A stretch of 64,000 nt of DNA from PALSA-894 sp049698215. GTDB lineage: Bacteria; Pseudomonadota; Alphaproteobacteria; Rhizobiales; Xanthobacteraceae. Positions 42,555-51,382 of this stretch are shown in pieces; within the stretch, counting starts at the first letter, position 1, and each line of letters opens with the position of its first letter. A program made the translations under genes and the position numbers. The stretch lies in assembly GCA_049698215.1 (NCBI GenBank), contig JBAVXH010000428.1:1-64000 (forward strand), in the 5' to 3' direction. The notes beneath the pieces were generated by a model. That model saw only the letters and a list, made by a program, of their open reading frames with translations, was not told the origin of the DNA and did not search any database.

Positions 42555-43646
42555 CTACGTGATGCGGATCGACGCCGGGTCGAGCGGGCGAAGGCGAGCG
42601 GGGTCGAAGGATGTCAGGTCGGTCGTTTCCGCGCCGCCTTCCGCAATGAGTTCGGCCATTGCCTCGCCTGTGGCGGGCGCGTTGAGGATGCCCCAGACGC
42701 TATGCCCGGTCGCAACATAGGCGCCCTCGCTGCCCGGCACCTTTCCGATGAGGGGAAGTCCGTCTTGTGTCACCGGACGAAAGCAGGCTTGCCGCGCGAT
42801 GATCCGTTCCGGCCGGAACGCGGGTGATAGGCGCTCGCAGAATGCCTGCAATCTCTCGATCGCCCGAGGGTCGGGCTTCACGTCGGCCGGGTTCACCGGC
42901 AGCGGGATCTGGGCCGAAAAAGCGGCCACGTGCGTGCTGCCGTCGGCGCGCGGGAAGACTTCGATCCCCTGTTCCTCCTCGTAGTCGAGAAAGAGCGCCT
43001 CGGCGGGAACGTCACGGCCGGTATCGTAGACAAGACTCGGGCTTTGCATCCCGAAACCCGCGGGCAGCCGCAGCCATTGCGCGGCGCGCAGGGACCAGGG
43101 CCCCATCGCCACGACGACGGCGTCTGCCCGAATCGTCTCGCCGTCGACCTCGACCCCTCCGATCGCGTCGCCGCGGCGGATGAAGCCTGTGACCTCGCCG
43201 ATACGCAGCTTCGCGCCTTGCTGCTCGGCCGCGCGCATCATCCCAACGGTGAATGCGCGCGGATTGACCATCGCGGTTGTTTCGGTGGTGCTCAGTTGTC
43301 CGCCGACGATCACGCCGTCGGAGAGCCATCCGAGTTGCGAGGCAGCATGCCGGCGCTCGTCGTCCTCCGGGACAACAAGGCCGCTGTACGCGGACACGCG
43401 CTGATAGCTCCAGCTGCCGATCTCCGCGTACAAACTTGCATGAAGCGCAAAGCTACGGCGCGCGAGCGCATCGAGCGGACTGCCCGCGCACCAGTCGCGT
43501 GCCAGAAAGCCTCCGGCCTTACCGGACGCGGAAGACGCCACCTCGGCACGTTCCACAACGGTCACGTCGATCCCGCGGCGCGCGAGGAAGTAAGCGGTGC
43601 ATGCCCCGATGACGCCGCCACCGCAGATCACGACATGCATCGGCAT
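42555..43646 (-). CDS. FAD-dependent oxidoreductase of the DAO (glycine oxidase/D-amino-acid oxidase-like) family
   Basis: 363 aa from ATG at 43646, overlapping the alpha/beta hydrolase stop as TGATG (a second ATG at 43640 is also possible). The N-terminal dinucleotide fold is VVICGGGVIGACTAYFLARRG. The middle block MVNPRAFTVGMMRAAEQQGA is typical of DAO enzymes, and the C-terminus has RPVTQDGLPLIGKVPG…VATGHSVWGILNAPATGEAMAEL. These flavoenzymes oxidise amino acids or N-methylated amines. Coupled with the hydrolase gene. Confidence 0.85.
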   Translation of the reverse strand: MPMHVVICGGGVIGACTAYFLARRGIDVTVVERAEVASSASGKAGGFLARDWCAGSPLDALARRSFALHASLYAEIGSWSYQRVSAYSGLVVPEDDERRHAASQLGWLSDGVIVGGQLSTTETTAMVNPRAFTVGMMRAAEQQGAKLRIGEVTGFIRRGDAIGGVEVDGETIRADAVVVAMGPWSLRAAQWLRLPAGFGMQSPSLVYDTGRDVPAEALFLDYEEEQGIEVFPRADGSTHVAAFSAQIPLPVNPADVKPDPRAIERLQAFCERLSPAFRPERIIARQACFRPVTQDGLPLIGKVPGSEGAYVATGHSVWGILNAPATGEAMAELIAEGGAETTDLTSFDPARLRPLDPASIRIT

Positions 43647-44518
43647 CAACGACCTTCGTCGCTCAGGCCGAGAAATGCCCGGATGTGCCCGAGAACCTCG
43701 TCAGGCTTGTCGTGATGAAGCCAGTGTCCTGCGCCGGAGATCGTCTCGCTGCGCGCTTGCCGGAAATAGCTCACCAATCCGGCCGTCTCGGAGCTTTTCA
43801 GGAAACTCTCCTCGGCATGCAGCAGCAGCGTCGGGCAGGTGTTGCGCGACCAGAGCGAAACATGATCGTCCGGCAGCAGCCGGTGGGGCGCCATCGAGCG
43901 CTGGTATGGGTCGAATTTCCAGCTGTACGTATCGTCCGTATTTCGTCGCACGCCGAACGTCGCGAGATGCAGGGCCAGGTCCAGCGGCAGGCGCTGGTTG
44001 TGCGCGCGCATCTGCTCCGCCGCCTCGTCGATGGTGCGATAGCGGCGTGGCGCGCGATCTTCCAGCCTGTCGAGTTGGCCGACCCACTTCGCAATTCGTT
44101 CGTGTGCCGGCAGTCTCTTCGCATTCGGCAAGACCGTTACGCCGTCGAGAACCACCAGCGCCGAAACCTGGTCCGGGAACGTGCCCGCGTAGATGAGCCC
44201 GACCATCCCGCCCATCGAGTGCCCGACGATCGCCACCTGGCGCGCCGCTATGTGCCGCACGAGGCGCGACAGATCGTAGACATACTCAGTCAGGGCGTAG
44301 CTGCCGCCCTTCGTCCAGTCGGAATCGCCGTGTCCGCGAAGGTCGGGGGCGAGGACATGAAAATGGGGCCGCAACGATCGGGCGATCCGGTCCCAGCTGC
44401 GGCAATGATCGCGGCCGCCATGAACCAGCAGCAGGGGCGGGGCTTCCTCGTTGCCCCAGTCCGCGTAGTGCAGCCGCAGGTCTTGCGACTTGAAGAAGCG
44501 GCTTTCCGGACCGGACAT
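43646..44518 (-). CDS. Alpha/beta hydrolase
   Basis: 290 aa. The oxyanion segment is LLLVHGGRDHCRSWD, the domain includes LAPDLRGHGDSDW, the nucleophile elbow is IVGHSMGGMVGLIY, the acid is near LLLHAEESF (acid residue not pinned), and the catalytic His is in ISGAGHWLHHDKPDEV. All fit a cytoplasmic esterase or C-C/haloalkane-type hydrolase. No signal peptide. First gene of the minus-strand pair with the DAO-type flavoenzyme, divergent from the Liv operon across a 217-bp gap containing an IclR-type palindrome. Confidence 0.88.
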   Translation of the reverse strand: MSGPESRFFKSQDLRLHYADWGNEEAPPLLLVHGGRDHCRSWDRIARSLRPHFHVLAPDLRGHGDSDWTKGGSYALTEYVYDLSRLVRHIAARQVAIVGHSMGGMVGLIYAGTFPDQVSALVVLDGVTVLPNAKRLPAHERIAKWVGQLDRLEDRAPRRYRTIDEAAEQMRAHNQRLPLDLALHLATFGVRRNTDDTYSWKFDPYQRSMAPHRLLPDDHVSLWSRNTCPTLLLHAEESFLKSSETAGLVSYFRQARSETISGAGHWLHHDKPDEVLGHIRAFLGLSDEGR

Positions 44519-44675
44519 GGCCCCCTCACCTCATGAATGGCCGGTCCGGCCCGCAACGAAGCGTCACGCTGGCGTAGCGTCCTGACGAGGGGCAAGCAAG
44601 CGATGGCGCCGTCGGCATTCAGGTCGCGTTGACAGGCGCGCCGGCGCCTTTTAGCCTTTTCCGAACTACAAAAAT

Positions 44676-44696
44676 GTTTTCCGCAATACGGAAAAC
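44676..44696. promoter_or_regulatory. Perfect IclR-type operator in front of the Liv operon
   Basis: Arms GTTTTCCG and CGGAAAAC flank the spacer CAATA (21 bp, perfect). A half-site-like TTTTCCGAA occurs 20 bp upstream at 44657-44665. TTCCG-n5-CGGAA palindromes are typical of IclR-family binding sites, and an IclR regulator is the second gene of the operon. The site is 40 bp before the livK ATG, which has GGGAGG upstream. The same 217-bp gap also serves the divergent hydrolase gene. Autoregulation is therefore likely. Confidence 0.75.
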
Positions 44697-44735
44697 TCTA
44701 AAGCCCGGGTAATCCGGCTCATCAGGGAGGACGAG

Positions 44736-45938
44736 ATGAACTGGTCAAGACGTGGCATTGCATTGCTTGGCGCAACCGCCGCCATCTTCATGGTGGCCGA
44801 GGCGCAGGCGCAGAAACCCATCCGCATCGGCTATCCGGTGATCCTGTCGGGGCCGGGTGCGCTGATCGGCGAGCCTTCGATGAAGGGCGCCCAGATGTTC
44901 GTCGAGGAGATCAACGCCAAGGGCGGCGTGCTCGGCCGCAAGATCGAGCTCGTCGTCCGCGACACCAAGGGCAACGCCGACGAGGCGGTGCGCGTCGCGC
45001 GCGACCTGATCCTGCGCGAGAACGTCGATTTCCTGTTTGGCACGCTCACGTCGGCCGAAGGGCCGGCGGTCTCGCCGATCGCGAAAGAGAACAAGATCGT
45101 CTTCGTGGTGCCGGTCGTGAAGACCGACCAGCTCGTCGCAAAGGAAAACCTGCACCCCTACATATTCCGCACCGCCAGCAACACCACGATCGAGGGCCGC
45201 ACCGGCGCCGAGATCATGGCGAAGTGGCCGAACATCAAGCGCGTCGGAACGATGAGCCCCGACTACGCGTTCGGCCAGGACGTGACGCGCGCGTTCGTGA
45301 CGCATCTGAAGAAACTCCGGCCCGACATCGAGATCGTCGATCAGCAATGGCCGAAGCTCGGCGAGACCGACTACACGCCGTTCATCAACGCGCAGATGTC
45401 GAAGAAGCCGGACGCGGTGTTCTCGAGCCTCTGGGGCGGGCACTTCGTGACCTTCGCCAAGCAGGCAAAGCCGCTGAAGTACTTCGAGTCGTTCGGCAAC
45501 AACTTCCTCGGCGCGGGCGAAGCAGGCGCGATCGAGACCGCGAGGGCTGCGGGCGACGACTATCCGCTCGGGATCACGGCGAATGCGTATGACGCGTTCA
45601 ACTGGACCGACGGTCCGCAAGCGCATAAGGATTACACCGCGCGGCTCAAGGCCTTCATCAAGGAAGACCCGCCGTCTTCGTGGCCGATCACCGGCTACAT
45701 GGGGATGCAGATCCTGACCGCCGCAATCGCCAAGGCCGGCTCGACCGACAGCGACAAGGTCTCGGCGGCGATGATGGACATCAAGGTCGATACCCCGATC
45801 GGCACGCAGACGATCCGCTCAAAGGATCAACAGGCAAATCGCGCACAGTTCTGGGGAAAGATGACCAAGGATGAAAAACTCGGCTTTGCCGTGATGACCC
45901 CGCCGACCTATATCGATCCGCTGCCCTTCATGGACTGA
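44736..45938 (+). CDS. livK: Branched-chain amino-acid-type ABC transporter substrate-binding protein
   Basis: 400 aa. Cleavable signal peptide (MNWSRRGIALLGATAAIFMVAEAQAQ, about 24-26 residues). The mature start IRIGYPVILSGPGALIGEPSMKGAQ and FVEEINAKGGVLGRKIELVVRDTKGN are standard for periplasmic-binding-protein type I family Liv/amide-binding proteins. Transport ligands of such operons include amino acids, aromatic acids and amides. The downstream tautomerase and SMP-30-like enzymes suggest a lactone- or aromatic-derived substrate. Ten bases before the IclR gene. Confidence 0.93.
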   Translation: MNWSRRGIALLGATAAIFMVAEAQAQKPIRIGYPVILSGPGALIGEPSMKGAQMFVEEINAKGGVLGRKIELVVRDTKGNADEAVRVARDLILRENVDFLFGTLTSAEGPAVSPIAKENKIVFVVPVVKTDQLVAKENLHPYIFRTASNTTIEGRTGAEIMAKWPNIKRVGTMSPDYAFGQDVTRAFVTHLKKLRPDIEIVDQQWPKLGETDYTPFINAQMSKKPDAVFSSLWGGHFVTFAKQAKPLKYFESFGNNFLGAGEAGAIETARAAGDDYPLGITANAYDAFNWTDGPQAHKDYTARLKAFIKEDPPSSWPITGYMGMQILTAAIAKAGSTDSDKVSAAMMDIKVDTPIGTQTIRSKDQQANRAQFWGKMTKDEKLGFAVMTPPTYIDPLPFMD

Positions 45939-45947
45939 CGGACGCGA

Positions 45948-46745
45948 ATGCCCGGTGGAAGGCCAAGAGAGAAGACGCAGGCTGATTCAGTCAAGAGCGT
46001 CGTCAAGGTGCTCGACATCCTCGAGCACCTTGGCTCCTCGCAAAGCGCGATCGGCCTCTCCGATCTGTCGCGCGCGACGGGGCTGAGTGTCTCGACCGCT
46101 TTCCGCCTGCTGCAAACCCTGATGGTGCGCGGCTACGTCGAGCAGGAGAAGGCGAACCGCACTTACTTCCTGGGGCCCCGCATCTTTCAGATGGGCAGCG
46201 CCTATCTGCGGGGAAGCGATCTTGCCACCATCGCGCGTCCGCACCTCGAAGCGCTGCGCGATGAGGTCGGCGAGACGGCGTATCTGGTGACCTTCAGCCA
46301 GGGGGAGATCGTGCAGCTCGCCAAGGCAGATGGAAAACAGGCAGTGAGCGCGGCGATCCGCCCGATGGTGCGCGAACCCGCCTACTGCACGGCGACCGGG
46401 AAGGTTTTGCTATCTGCGCTCGGTCCGGATGAGTTCGACGGCTATCTGCAGACCGTGGAGATGCAATCCTTCACGCCACGGACGCTGACCAGCAAGACCG
46501 AGCTGCGGCGCGAGATCCGCGCCGTGCGCGAGAAAGGCTTCGCGCTGGATCTGGAGGAATTCGTGCCGAACCTGTGCTGCGTCGCGATTCCTCTGCCGGA
46601 CCACAACGGCGGCGCACCACTCGCCGCGATCAGCATCGCGATGCCGAAGATGCGCTTCAAGAAGGGCAATGTCGCAGGTTGGTGCGGCCGGATGCGCGAG
46701 AAGGCCACGCTCATCACGGAGCAGCTCGGTCTGGTCGAGAATTGA
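45948..46745 (+). CDS. IclR-family transcriptional regulator
   Basis: 265 aa. The N-terminal winged helix-turn-helix (SVVKVLDILEHLGSS…LSDLSRATGLSVSTAFRLLQTLMVRGYVEQ) is followed by an effector-binding domain with TYFLGPRIFQMGSAYL and AYCTATGKVLLSALGP. It lies inside the Liv operon, and its probable operator (44676) is in front of it, pointing to ligand-controlled expression of the importer. The gap after it, to livH (110 bp), carries a repeat element. Confidence 0.95.
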   Translation: MPGGRPREKTQADSVKSVVKVLDILEHLGSSQSAIGLSDLSRATGLSVSTAFRLLQTLMVRGYVEQEKANRTYFLGPRIFQMGSAYLRGSDLATIARPHLEALRDEVGETAYLVTFSQGEIVQLAKADGKQAVSAAIRPMVREPAYCTATGKVLLSALGPDEFDGYLQTVEMQSFTPRTLTSKTELRREIRAVREKGFALDLEEFVPNLCCVAIPLPDHNGGAPLAAISIAMPKMRFKKGNVAGWCGRMREKATLITEQLGLVEN

Positions 46746-46780
46746 ACATGTTCTCGCGTGTACAGGCTCTATCCGCTCAT

Positions 46781-46840
46781 CCCCGCGAAAGCAGGGAGCC
46801 AGTTCTTTGCAAAGCACTGGATGCCCGATTGCACGGGCAT
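46781..46840. repeat. REP-like double hairpin element
   Basis: First hairpin: CCCCGC-GAAA-GCAGGG (46781-46796) with a single C-A mismatch. Second: ATGCCCG-ATTGCA-CGGGCAT (46821-46840), perfect 7-bp arms. The linker between them (GAGCCAG…ACTGG) also shows a CCAG…CTGG pairing. It lies between the IclR gene and livH and could modulate message stability or be a mobile palindromic remnant; the sequence resembles dispersed CCCCGCGAAAGC-type repeats of alphaproteobacteria. Confidence 0.7.
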
Positions 46841-46854
46841 GAGCGGAGCATGCT

Positions 46855-47739
46855 GTGAGTCTCTCGTTCCTGCTCGCCCAGAGCGTCAGCGGCCTCACCG
46901 CCGCGATGTTCCTGTTCATCGTGGCGTCCGGCCTGTCGCTGATCTTCGGCGTGCTGCGCGTGCTCAACTTCGCGCACGGCTCGTTCTACATGCTTGGCGC
47001 CTACGCGGCCTGGCAGGTCGCCCAATGGATCGGCACGTTCACGGGCAGCTTCTGGCTCGCGGTCCTCGGCGCGGCGTGTGCGGTGGCCTTGCTTGGCGGC
47101 GTCATCGAGCGGTTGCTGCTGCGCCATCTCTACGGCCGCGACGACCTATACCAGTTGTTGTTCACCTATGCGCTGGTGTTGATCCTCGGCGATGTGGCGC
47201 GCGTATTCTGGGGCACACAGCAGCTCTCAGTGCCGCGCCCATCGGGCTTGAGCGGCGGCTTCGAGGTGTTCGGCACCGTCATTCCGCACTACAACCTGTT
47301 CATCATCGTGCTCGGCCCTGCGCTCGCGATCGCGTGCTGGCTTCTGCTCAGCCGCACCGGAACGGGGCGCATGATCCGCGCAGCGGCTTTCGACCGCGAC
47401 ATGCTGGCCGCGCTCGGCGCCGATGTCGGCAAGCTCTACACGCTGATGTTCATGGCGGGCTCCTTCCTCGCCGGCCTCGGCGGGGCACTGGTCACGCCGG
47501 TGCGCAGCATCGTCCCCGGCATGGACGTCGACATCATCGTCGAGGCGTTCATTGTCGTCGTGATCGGCGGCCTCGGCTCCTTCTGGGGCACGTTTCTCGG
47601 CGCGCTCATCTTGGGGCAGGTGCTCGCCTTCGGCATCCTGATCCTGCCCGGCTTCTCGATCTTCGCGGTGTTCGCCTTGATGGCGCTGGTGCTGGTGGTG
47701 CGGCCCTCCGGTCTGCTCGGCCGCCCGGTGAAGGGCTAG
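46855..47739 (+). CDS. livH: Branched-chain amino-acid-type ABC transporter permease LivH
   Basis: 294 aa, GTG start at 46855 (GGAG eight bases upstream). Many hydrophobic helices; the LNFAHGSFYMLGAY and AFIVVVIGGLGSFWGTFLGALILG blocks are signatures of LivH-family permeases. Together with LivM it forms the membrane channel of the importer; gap to livM is 4 bp. Confidence 0.94.
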   Translation: MSLSFLLAQSVSGLTAAMFLFIVASGLSLIFGVLRVLNFAHGSFYMLGAYAAWQVAQWIGTFTGSFWLAVLGAACAVALLGGVIERLLLRHLYGRDDLYQLLFTYALVLILGDVARVFWGTQQLSVPRPSGLSGGFEVFGTVIPHYNLFIIVLGPALAIACWLLLSRTGTGRMIRAAAFDRDMLAALGADVGKLYTLMFMAGSFLAGLGGALVTPVRSIVPGMDVDIIVEAFIVVVIGGLGSFWGTFLGALILGQVLAFGILILPGFSIFAVFALMALVLVVRPSGLLGRPVKG

Positions 47740-47743
47740 GGCG

Positions 47744-48718
47744 ATGCAACCGCTCCGCCGCCGCATACCCTGGGCCGCGCTGGTGTTTCTCGTGGCGGCG
47801 TGCGTGCCCTGGCTCGGATCGCGCTTCTACACGTTCCTCGCGACCGATATCGCGATCCTCGCGCTGTTCGCGGTCAGCCTGAACCTGCTGCTCGGCTATA
47901 CCGGTCTCGTCTCGTTCGGCCACGCCGCCTATTTCGGAATCGGCGCCTACACCTGCGCGATCCTGATGAAGACGTACGGCGTGCCGTTCGCGCTCGCGCT
48001 CATCGCGGGCACCGCGAACGCCGCCGCCTGGGCGCTGCTGTTCGGCGCGTTCTGCGTGCGCTCGACCAAGATCTATTTCTCGATGCTGACGCTCGCCTTC
48101 GCGCAGATCGTCTGGGCGGTGTGCTTCAAATGGAATTCCGTCACCGGCGGCGAGCAAGGCTTCAACAACGTCCCCTATCCGAACATGGACTGGATGGACG
48201 CGCTGCCGCTGCTCGGTGGCCTGCGCTCTGGCGACAAGTTCTATCTCGTCGTGCTGGTGCTCACCGGCATCGCGTTCATGCTGATCAAGCGGGTCGTCGG
48301 CTCGCCGTTCGGCCGCGTGCTGACCGCGATCCGCGAGAATCCAGAGCGCGCCGAGTTCGTCGGGATCAATGTGCGGCGCTATCAGCTTGCAGCGTTCGTG
48401 ATGGCGGGGGCCTTCGCGGGATTTGCCGGCGCGCTGTTCGGCATCTTCAACCGCGGCGTCTTTCCGGACTTCGCCTACTGGGCGAAGTCGGCCGAAGTCC
48501 TCATCATGGTGATCCTCGGCGGCATGGGGCACTTCTGGGGCCCCGCGGTCGGCGCCGCCGTGCTGACCGTCCTGAATCAGGAGATCAATGCCTATACGGT
48601 GTACTGGCCGTTCATCCTCGGCACGATCCTGATCGTGCTCCTGTTCGCGTTCCCGGGCGGCATCGTCGGGACGCTGAGCGCCGGCATCGCGCGCGCACGG
48701 AGGGGCCGCGATGCTTGA
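47744..48718 (+). CDS. livM: Branched-chain amino-acid-type ABC transporter permease LivM
   Basis: 324 aa. Polytopic, with LLLGYTGLVSFGHAAYFGIGAYT and LTAIRENPERAEFVGINVRRYQLAAFV, both hallmarks of LivM. The end overlaps the LivG gene by 8 bp. Note that the region is very GC-rich, giving long open frames on other strands. Confidence 0.94.
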   Translation: MQPLRRRIPWAALVFLVAACVPWLGSRFYTFLATDIAILALFAVSLNLLLGYTGLVSFGHAAYFGIGAYTCAILMKTYGVPFALALIAGTANAAAWALLFGAFCVRSTKIYFSMLTLAFAQIVWAVCFKWNSVTGGEQGFNNVPYPNMDWMDALPLLGGLRSGDKFYLVVLVLTGIAFMLIKRVVGSPFGRVLTAIRENPERAEFVGINVRRYQLAAFVMAGAFAGFAGALFGIFNRGVFPDFAYWAKSAEVLIMVILGGMGHFWGPAVGAAVLTVLNQEINAYTVYWPFILGTILIVLLFAFPGGIVGTLSAGIARARRGRDA

Positions 48719-49448
48719 GGTCTACAAGCTCCGCAAGTCCTTCAGCGGATTCACGGCGGTCGACGGCGTGAGTCTCGCGGTGCCGGCGCGCGGCATCACG
48801 GCGGTGATCGGCCCGAATGGCGCCGGCAAGTCGACACTCTTCAACCTGCTCACCGGCCATCTGCGCGCGGACGAGGGCAGCGTCGCATTCGAGGGCCGCG
48901 ACATCACGACGGCCGCGCCGCACGCGATCTGCCGCATGGGCGTCGGCCGCTCGTTCCAGCATACGAACATCTTCCGCAAGCTCACCGTGTTCGAGAATGT
49001 GCGGGCTGCGCTGATCGCGCATGGCGGGCAGGCGCGCAACTTCTGGGGCCGCGCCGAAGGGCTCTACCGCGACGAGACAATGGCGCTGCTTGCCTCGCTC
49101 GGCCTCGCCGAACAGGCGAACGCGGTCAGCGGCGAGCTGTCCCACGGCGTGCAGAAGCAGCTCGAGCTCGGCATCGCGCTCGCCAGCGACCCGAAGCTTC
49201 TGTTGCTCGACGAGCCGACCGCCGGAATGTCGGCGAGCGAGACGCGCGAGGCGATCCGGCTCCTCGAACGCGTCGTCGCGGAGCGCAAACTCACCCTTCT
49301 GTTCACCGAGCACGACATGGGTGTCGTGTTTTCGATCGCGCAGAAGATCGCGGTGCTGCATCAGGGCAGGCTCATCGCCGAAGGCACGCCCACGGAAGTC
49401 CGCGCGAGCGCCGAGGTGCGGCGCGTCTATCTCGGGGGGCGACAGTGA
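48711..49448 (+). CDS. livG: ABC transporter ATP-binding protein LivG
   Basis: 245 aa. Walker A is GPNGAGKST, the signature is reduced to LSHGVQKQLELGIAL (SGG replaced by SHG), Walker B LLLLDEPTAGM, switch His in LLFTEHDMGVVF. The length and the FQHTNIFRKLTV block fit LivG. It overlaps livF by ATGA-like spacing (GTGA; livF begins with GTG at 49445). Confidence 0.94.
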   Translation: MLEVYKLRKSFSGFTAVDGVSLAVPARGITAVIGPNGAGKSTLFNLLTGHLRADEGSVAFEGRDITTAAPHAICRMGVGRSFQHTNIFRKLTVFENVRAALIAHGGQARNFWGRAEGLYRDETMALLASLGLAEQANAVSGELSHGVQKQLELGIALASDPKLLLLDEPTAGMSASETREAIRLLERVVAERKLTLLFTEHDMGVVFSIAQKIAVLHQGRLIAEGTPTEVRASAEVRRVYLGGRQ

Positions 49449-50158
49449 GCCTGCTCGACGTCCACGACATCCACGCCGCCTACGGCTCGTCGCGCGTGCT
49501 GTTCGGCATCTCGCTTGACGTCGCGCGCGGTGAGTGCGTCTGCCTGCTCGGCCGCAACGGCGTCGGCAAGACGACCACCATGCGCGCCATCATGGGACTG
49601 ACTCCGCCCTCCTCCGGCAGGATCGTCTTCGACGGGACGGACATCACCGGGGCGGCGCCGCATCGAATCGCGCGGCTCGGCATAGGCTTCGTGCCGGAAG
49701 ACCGCCGCATCTTCGCCGAGCTGACGGTCTGGGAGAACCTCGACGTGTCGGCGCGCGCCGCCGGCCGTCCCGGCCGCTGGACCATCGAGGCAGTGTACGG
49801 CCTTTTCCCCAAGCTCAGGGAGCTGGCCAACCGGCAGGGCGGATTCCTCTCAGGCGGCGAGCAGCAGATGCTCACCATCGGCCGCACGCTGATGGGAAAT
49901 CCCGACCTGCTGCTGCTCGACGAGCCGTCCGAGGGCCTTGCGCCGCTCGTGGTGGAAAACCTGCTCGAGCAAGTGAGCCGCCTCAAGCGTGAGGGGCTCA
50001 CCATCCTGCTCGCCGAACAGGGCGTCGACTTCTCGCTCGCGCTCGCCGATCGCGTCTACGTGCTGGAGAAAGGCGCGGTGCGCTTCGCGGGCGCCGCCGC
50101 CGAGCTGCGCGACAACCCACGCCTGCGCGATGAACTGCTCGCACTGTCTGCCGCATAA
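49445..50158 (+). CDS. livF: ABC transporter ATP-binding protein LivF
   Basis: 237 aa, GTG start. Walker A is GRNGVGKTT, signature LSGGEQQMLTIGRTLMG, Walker B LLLLDEPSEGL, switch ILLAEQGVDF (His replaced by Gln, common in LivF). GIGFVPEDRRIFAELTVWENL is the usual LivF segment. With LivG it powers the importer; the tautomerase gene follows 14 bp later. Confidence 0.95.
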   Translation: MSLLDVHDIHAAYGSSRVLFGISLDVARGECVCLLGRNGVGKTTTMRAIMGLTPPSSGRIVFDGTDITGAAPHRIARLGIGFVPEDRRIFAELTVWENLDVSARAAGRPGRWTIEAVYGLFPKLRELANRQGGFLSGGEQQMLTIGRTLMGNPDLLLLDEPSEGLAPLVVENLLEQVSRLKREGLTILLAEQGVDFSLALADRVYVLEKGAVRFAGAAAELRDNPRLRDELLALSAA

Positions 50159-50172
50159 CAAGGGAGGAAGCC

Positions 50173-50379
50173 ATGCCGTTCGTGAATATCCAGATCCTCA
50201 AGGGCCATCCGCAGAAGCGCAAGGACGAGATCGCGCGCCGCGTGGTCGCGACCGTGAGCGAGCTCGCGCAATTGCCGCCCGAGGCGGTGTGGGTCGTGTT
50301 CGACGAGTTGCCGGCGACGGACTGGTACGTCGGCAACACGCGCGTCGACATCCTGAAGAAGCAGGCGGCAAAGAAATGA
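50173..50379 (+). CDS. 4-oxalocrotonate tautomerase-family protein
   Basis: 68 aa, ATG at 50173 with GGAGG upstream. After Met removal the N-terminal catalytic Pro is exposed (PFVNIQILKGHPQKRKDEIA), as needed in 4-OT enzymes, and the middle has VSELAQLPPEAVWVVFDELPA and the second-strand Arg. The small size fits the hexameric 4-OT type. Family members tautomerise enol-oxo-acids in meta-cleavage pathways. Coupled by ATGA with the SMP-30-like gene. Confidence 0.9.
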   Translation: MPFVNIQILKGHPQKRKDEIARRVVATVSELAQLPPEAVWVVFDELPATDWYVGNTRVDILKKQAAKK

Positions 50380-51290
50380 ACGACACCGCCGCCAATCAAG
50401 CCAACGTCGAGATCCGCGATCGGGCGTTCCGCGCGGTCGTCGGGGAATCCGTCGCGATCGAGCGGATCGCGACCGGCTTCCTGTTCACCGAAGGTCCGCT
50501 CTGGCACGCGCGGGAGAAATATCTCCTGTTCAGCGACATGCCGGGCGACCACATGCGGAAATGGACGGCGCGCGGCGGGACTGCGACGTTCCGCAAGCCC
50601 TGCGCGCAGTCGAACGGCCTCACCTGGGATCGGCAGGGCCGCCTCCTTGTCTGCGAGCACGCGACCAGCAAGGTCACGCGCACCGAGGCCGACGGGAGCA
50701 GCACCGTGATTGCGAGCCATCACGATGGCAAGGAGCTGAACAGCCCCAACGACATCGTGGTGAAGTCGGACGGCGGCATCTATTTCTCGGATCCGACCTA
50801 CGGCCGCAACGAGTACTACGGCAATCCGCGTCCGCTGCCGCGCGACTTTCGGGGCGTCTACCGGGCCGAGCCGGAGGGCGGCAAGCTCACGCTGCTGGCG
50901 GACGATTTCGGCCAGCCGAACGGGCTCTGCTTTTCGCGCGACGAGCGGCTGCTCTTCGTCAACGACACCGACCGCCAGCACATTCGCGTCTTCGATGTGC
51001 AGCCCGATGGGACGCTCGCGAACAGCCGGGTGTGGGCCGAGACGAAGGGCGAAGGTGCGGGCGCGCCGGACGGCATGAAGATCGACAGCGCCGGCAACGT
51101 GTACTGCTGCGGCCCCGGGGGTATCCACGTGTTCTCGCCCGACGCAATCTGCCTCGGTGTGATCCGCATGCCGGAGTACACGGCGAACTTCTGCTTCGGC
51201 GACGACGACCTGCGCAGCCTTTATGTAACCGCCTCGACGTCGCTCTATCGGCTTCGGGTCGAGACTCCGGGTACGTCCCAAGGGCGATAA
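50376..51290 (+). CDS. SMP-30/gluconolactonase-like six-bladed beta-propeller lactonase
   Basis: 304 aa, ATG overlapping the tautomerase stop. Recognisable blocks are FTEGPLWHAREKYLLFSD (metal-binding Glu), SPNDIVVKSDGGIYFSDPTYG (Asn and Asp) and NGLCFSRDERLLFVNDTDRQ…APDGMKIDSAGNVYCCGPGG (Asp, Glu/Asn). These are the usual SMP-30/gluconolactonase metal-site sections. It hydrolyses lactones; a catabolic role in this import operon is inferred. The operon probably ends here, 92 bp before the AhpD-like gene. Confidence 0.9.
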   Translation: MNDTAANQANVEIRDRAFRAVVGESVAIERIATGFLFTEGPLWHAREKYLLFSDMPGDHMRKWTARGGTATFRKPCAQSNGLTWDRQGRLLVCEHATSKVTRTEADGSSTVIASHHDGKELNSPNDIVVKSDGGIYFSDPTYGRNEYYGNPRPLPRDFRGVYRAEPEGGKLTLLADDFGQPNGLCFSRDERLLFVNDTDRQHIRVFDVQPDGTLANSRVWAETKGEGAGAPDGMKIDSAGNVYCCGPGGIHVFSPDAICLGVIRMPEYTANFCFGDDDLRSLYVTASTSLYRLRVETPGTSQGR

Positions 51291-51382
51291 AACGCTCGCC
51301 AAGCGTTGCGAAGCTGAACCTGCGCCGCTACTTGGAGCGTGCTACCTTCTCGTCGCAACAGAGACGACGAAGGGGAACCGGC

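Noticed and set aside
46758..47882. Plus-strand frame of 374 aa overlapping livH
   Set aside because: It begins in the repeat element and is Arg/His-rich; the alternative frame has clear LivH motifs and a proper start.
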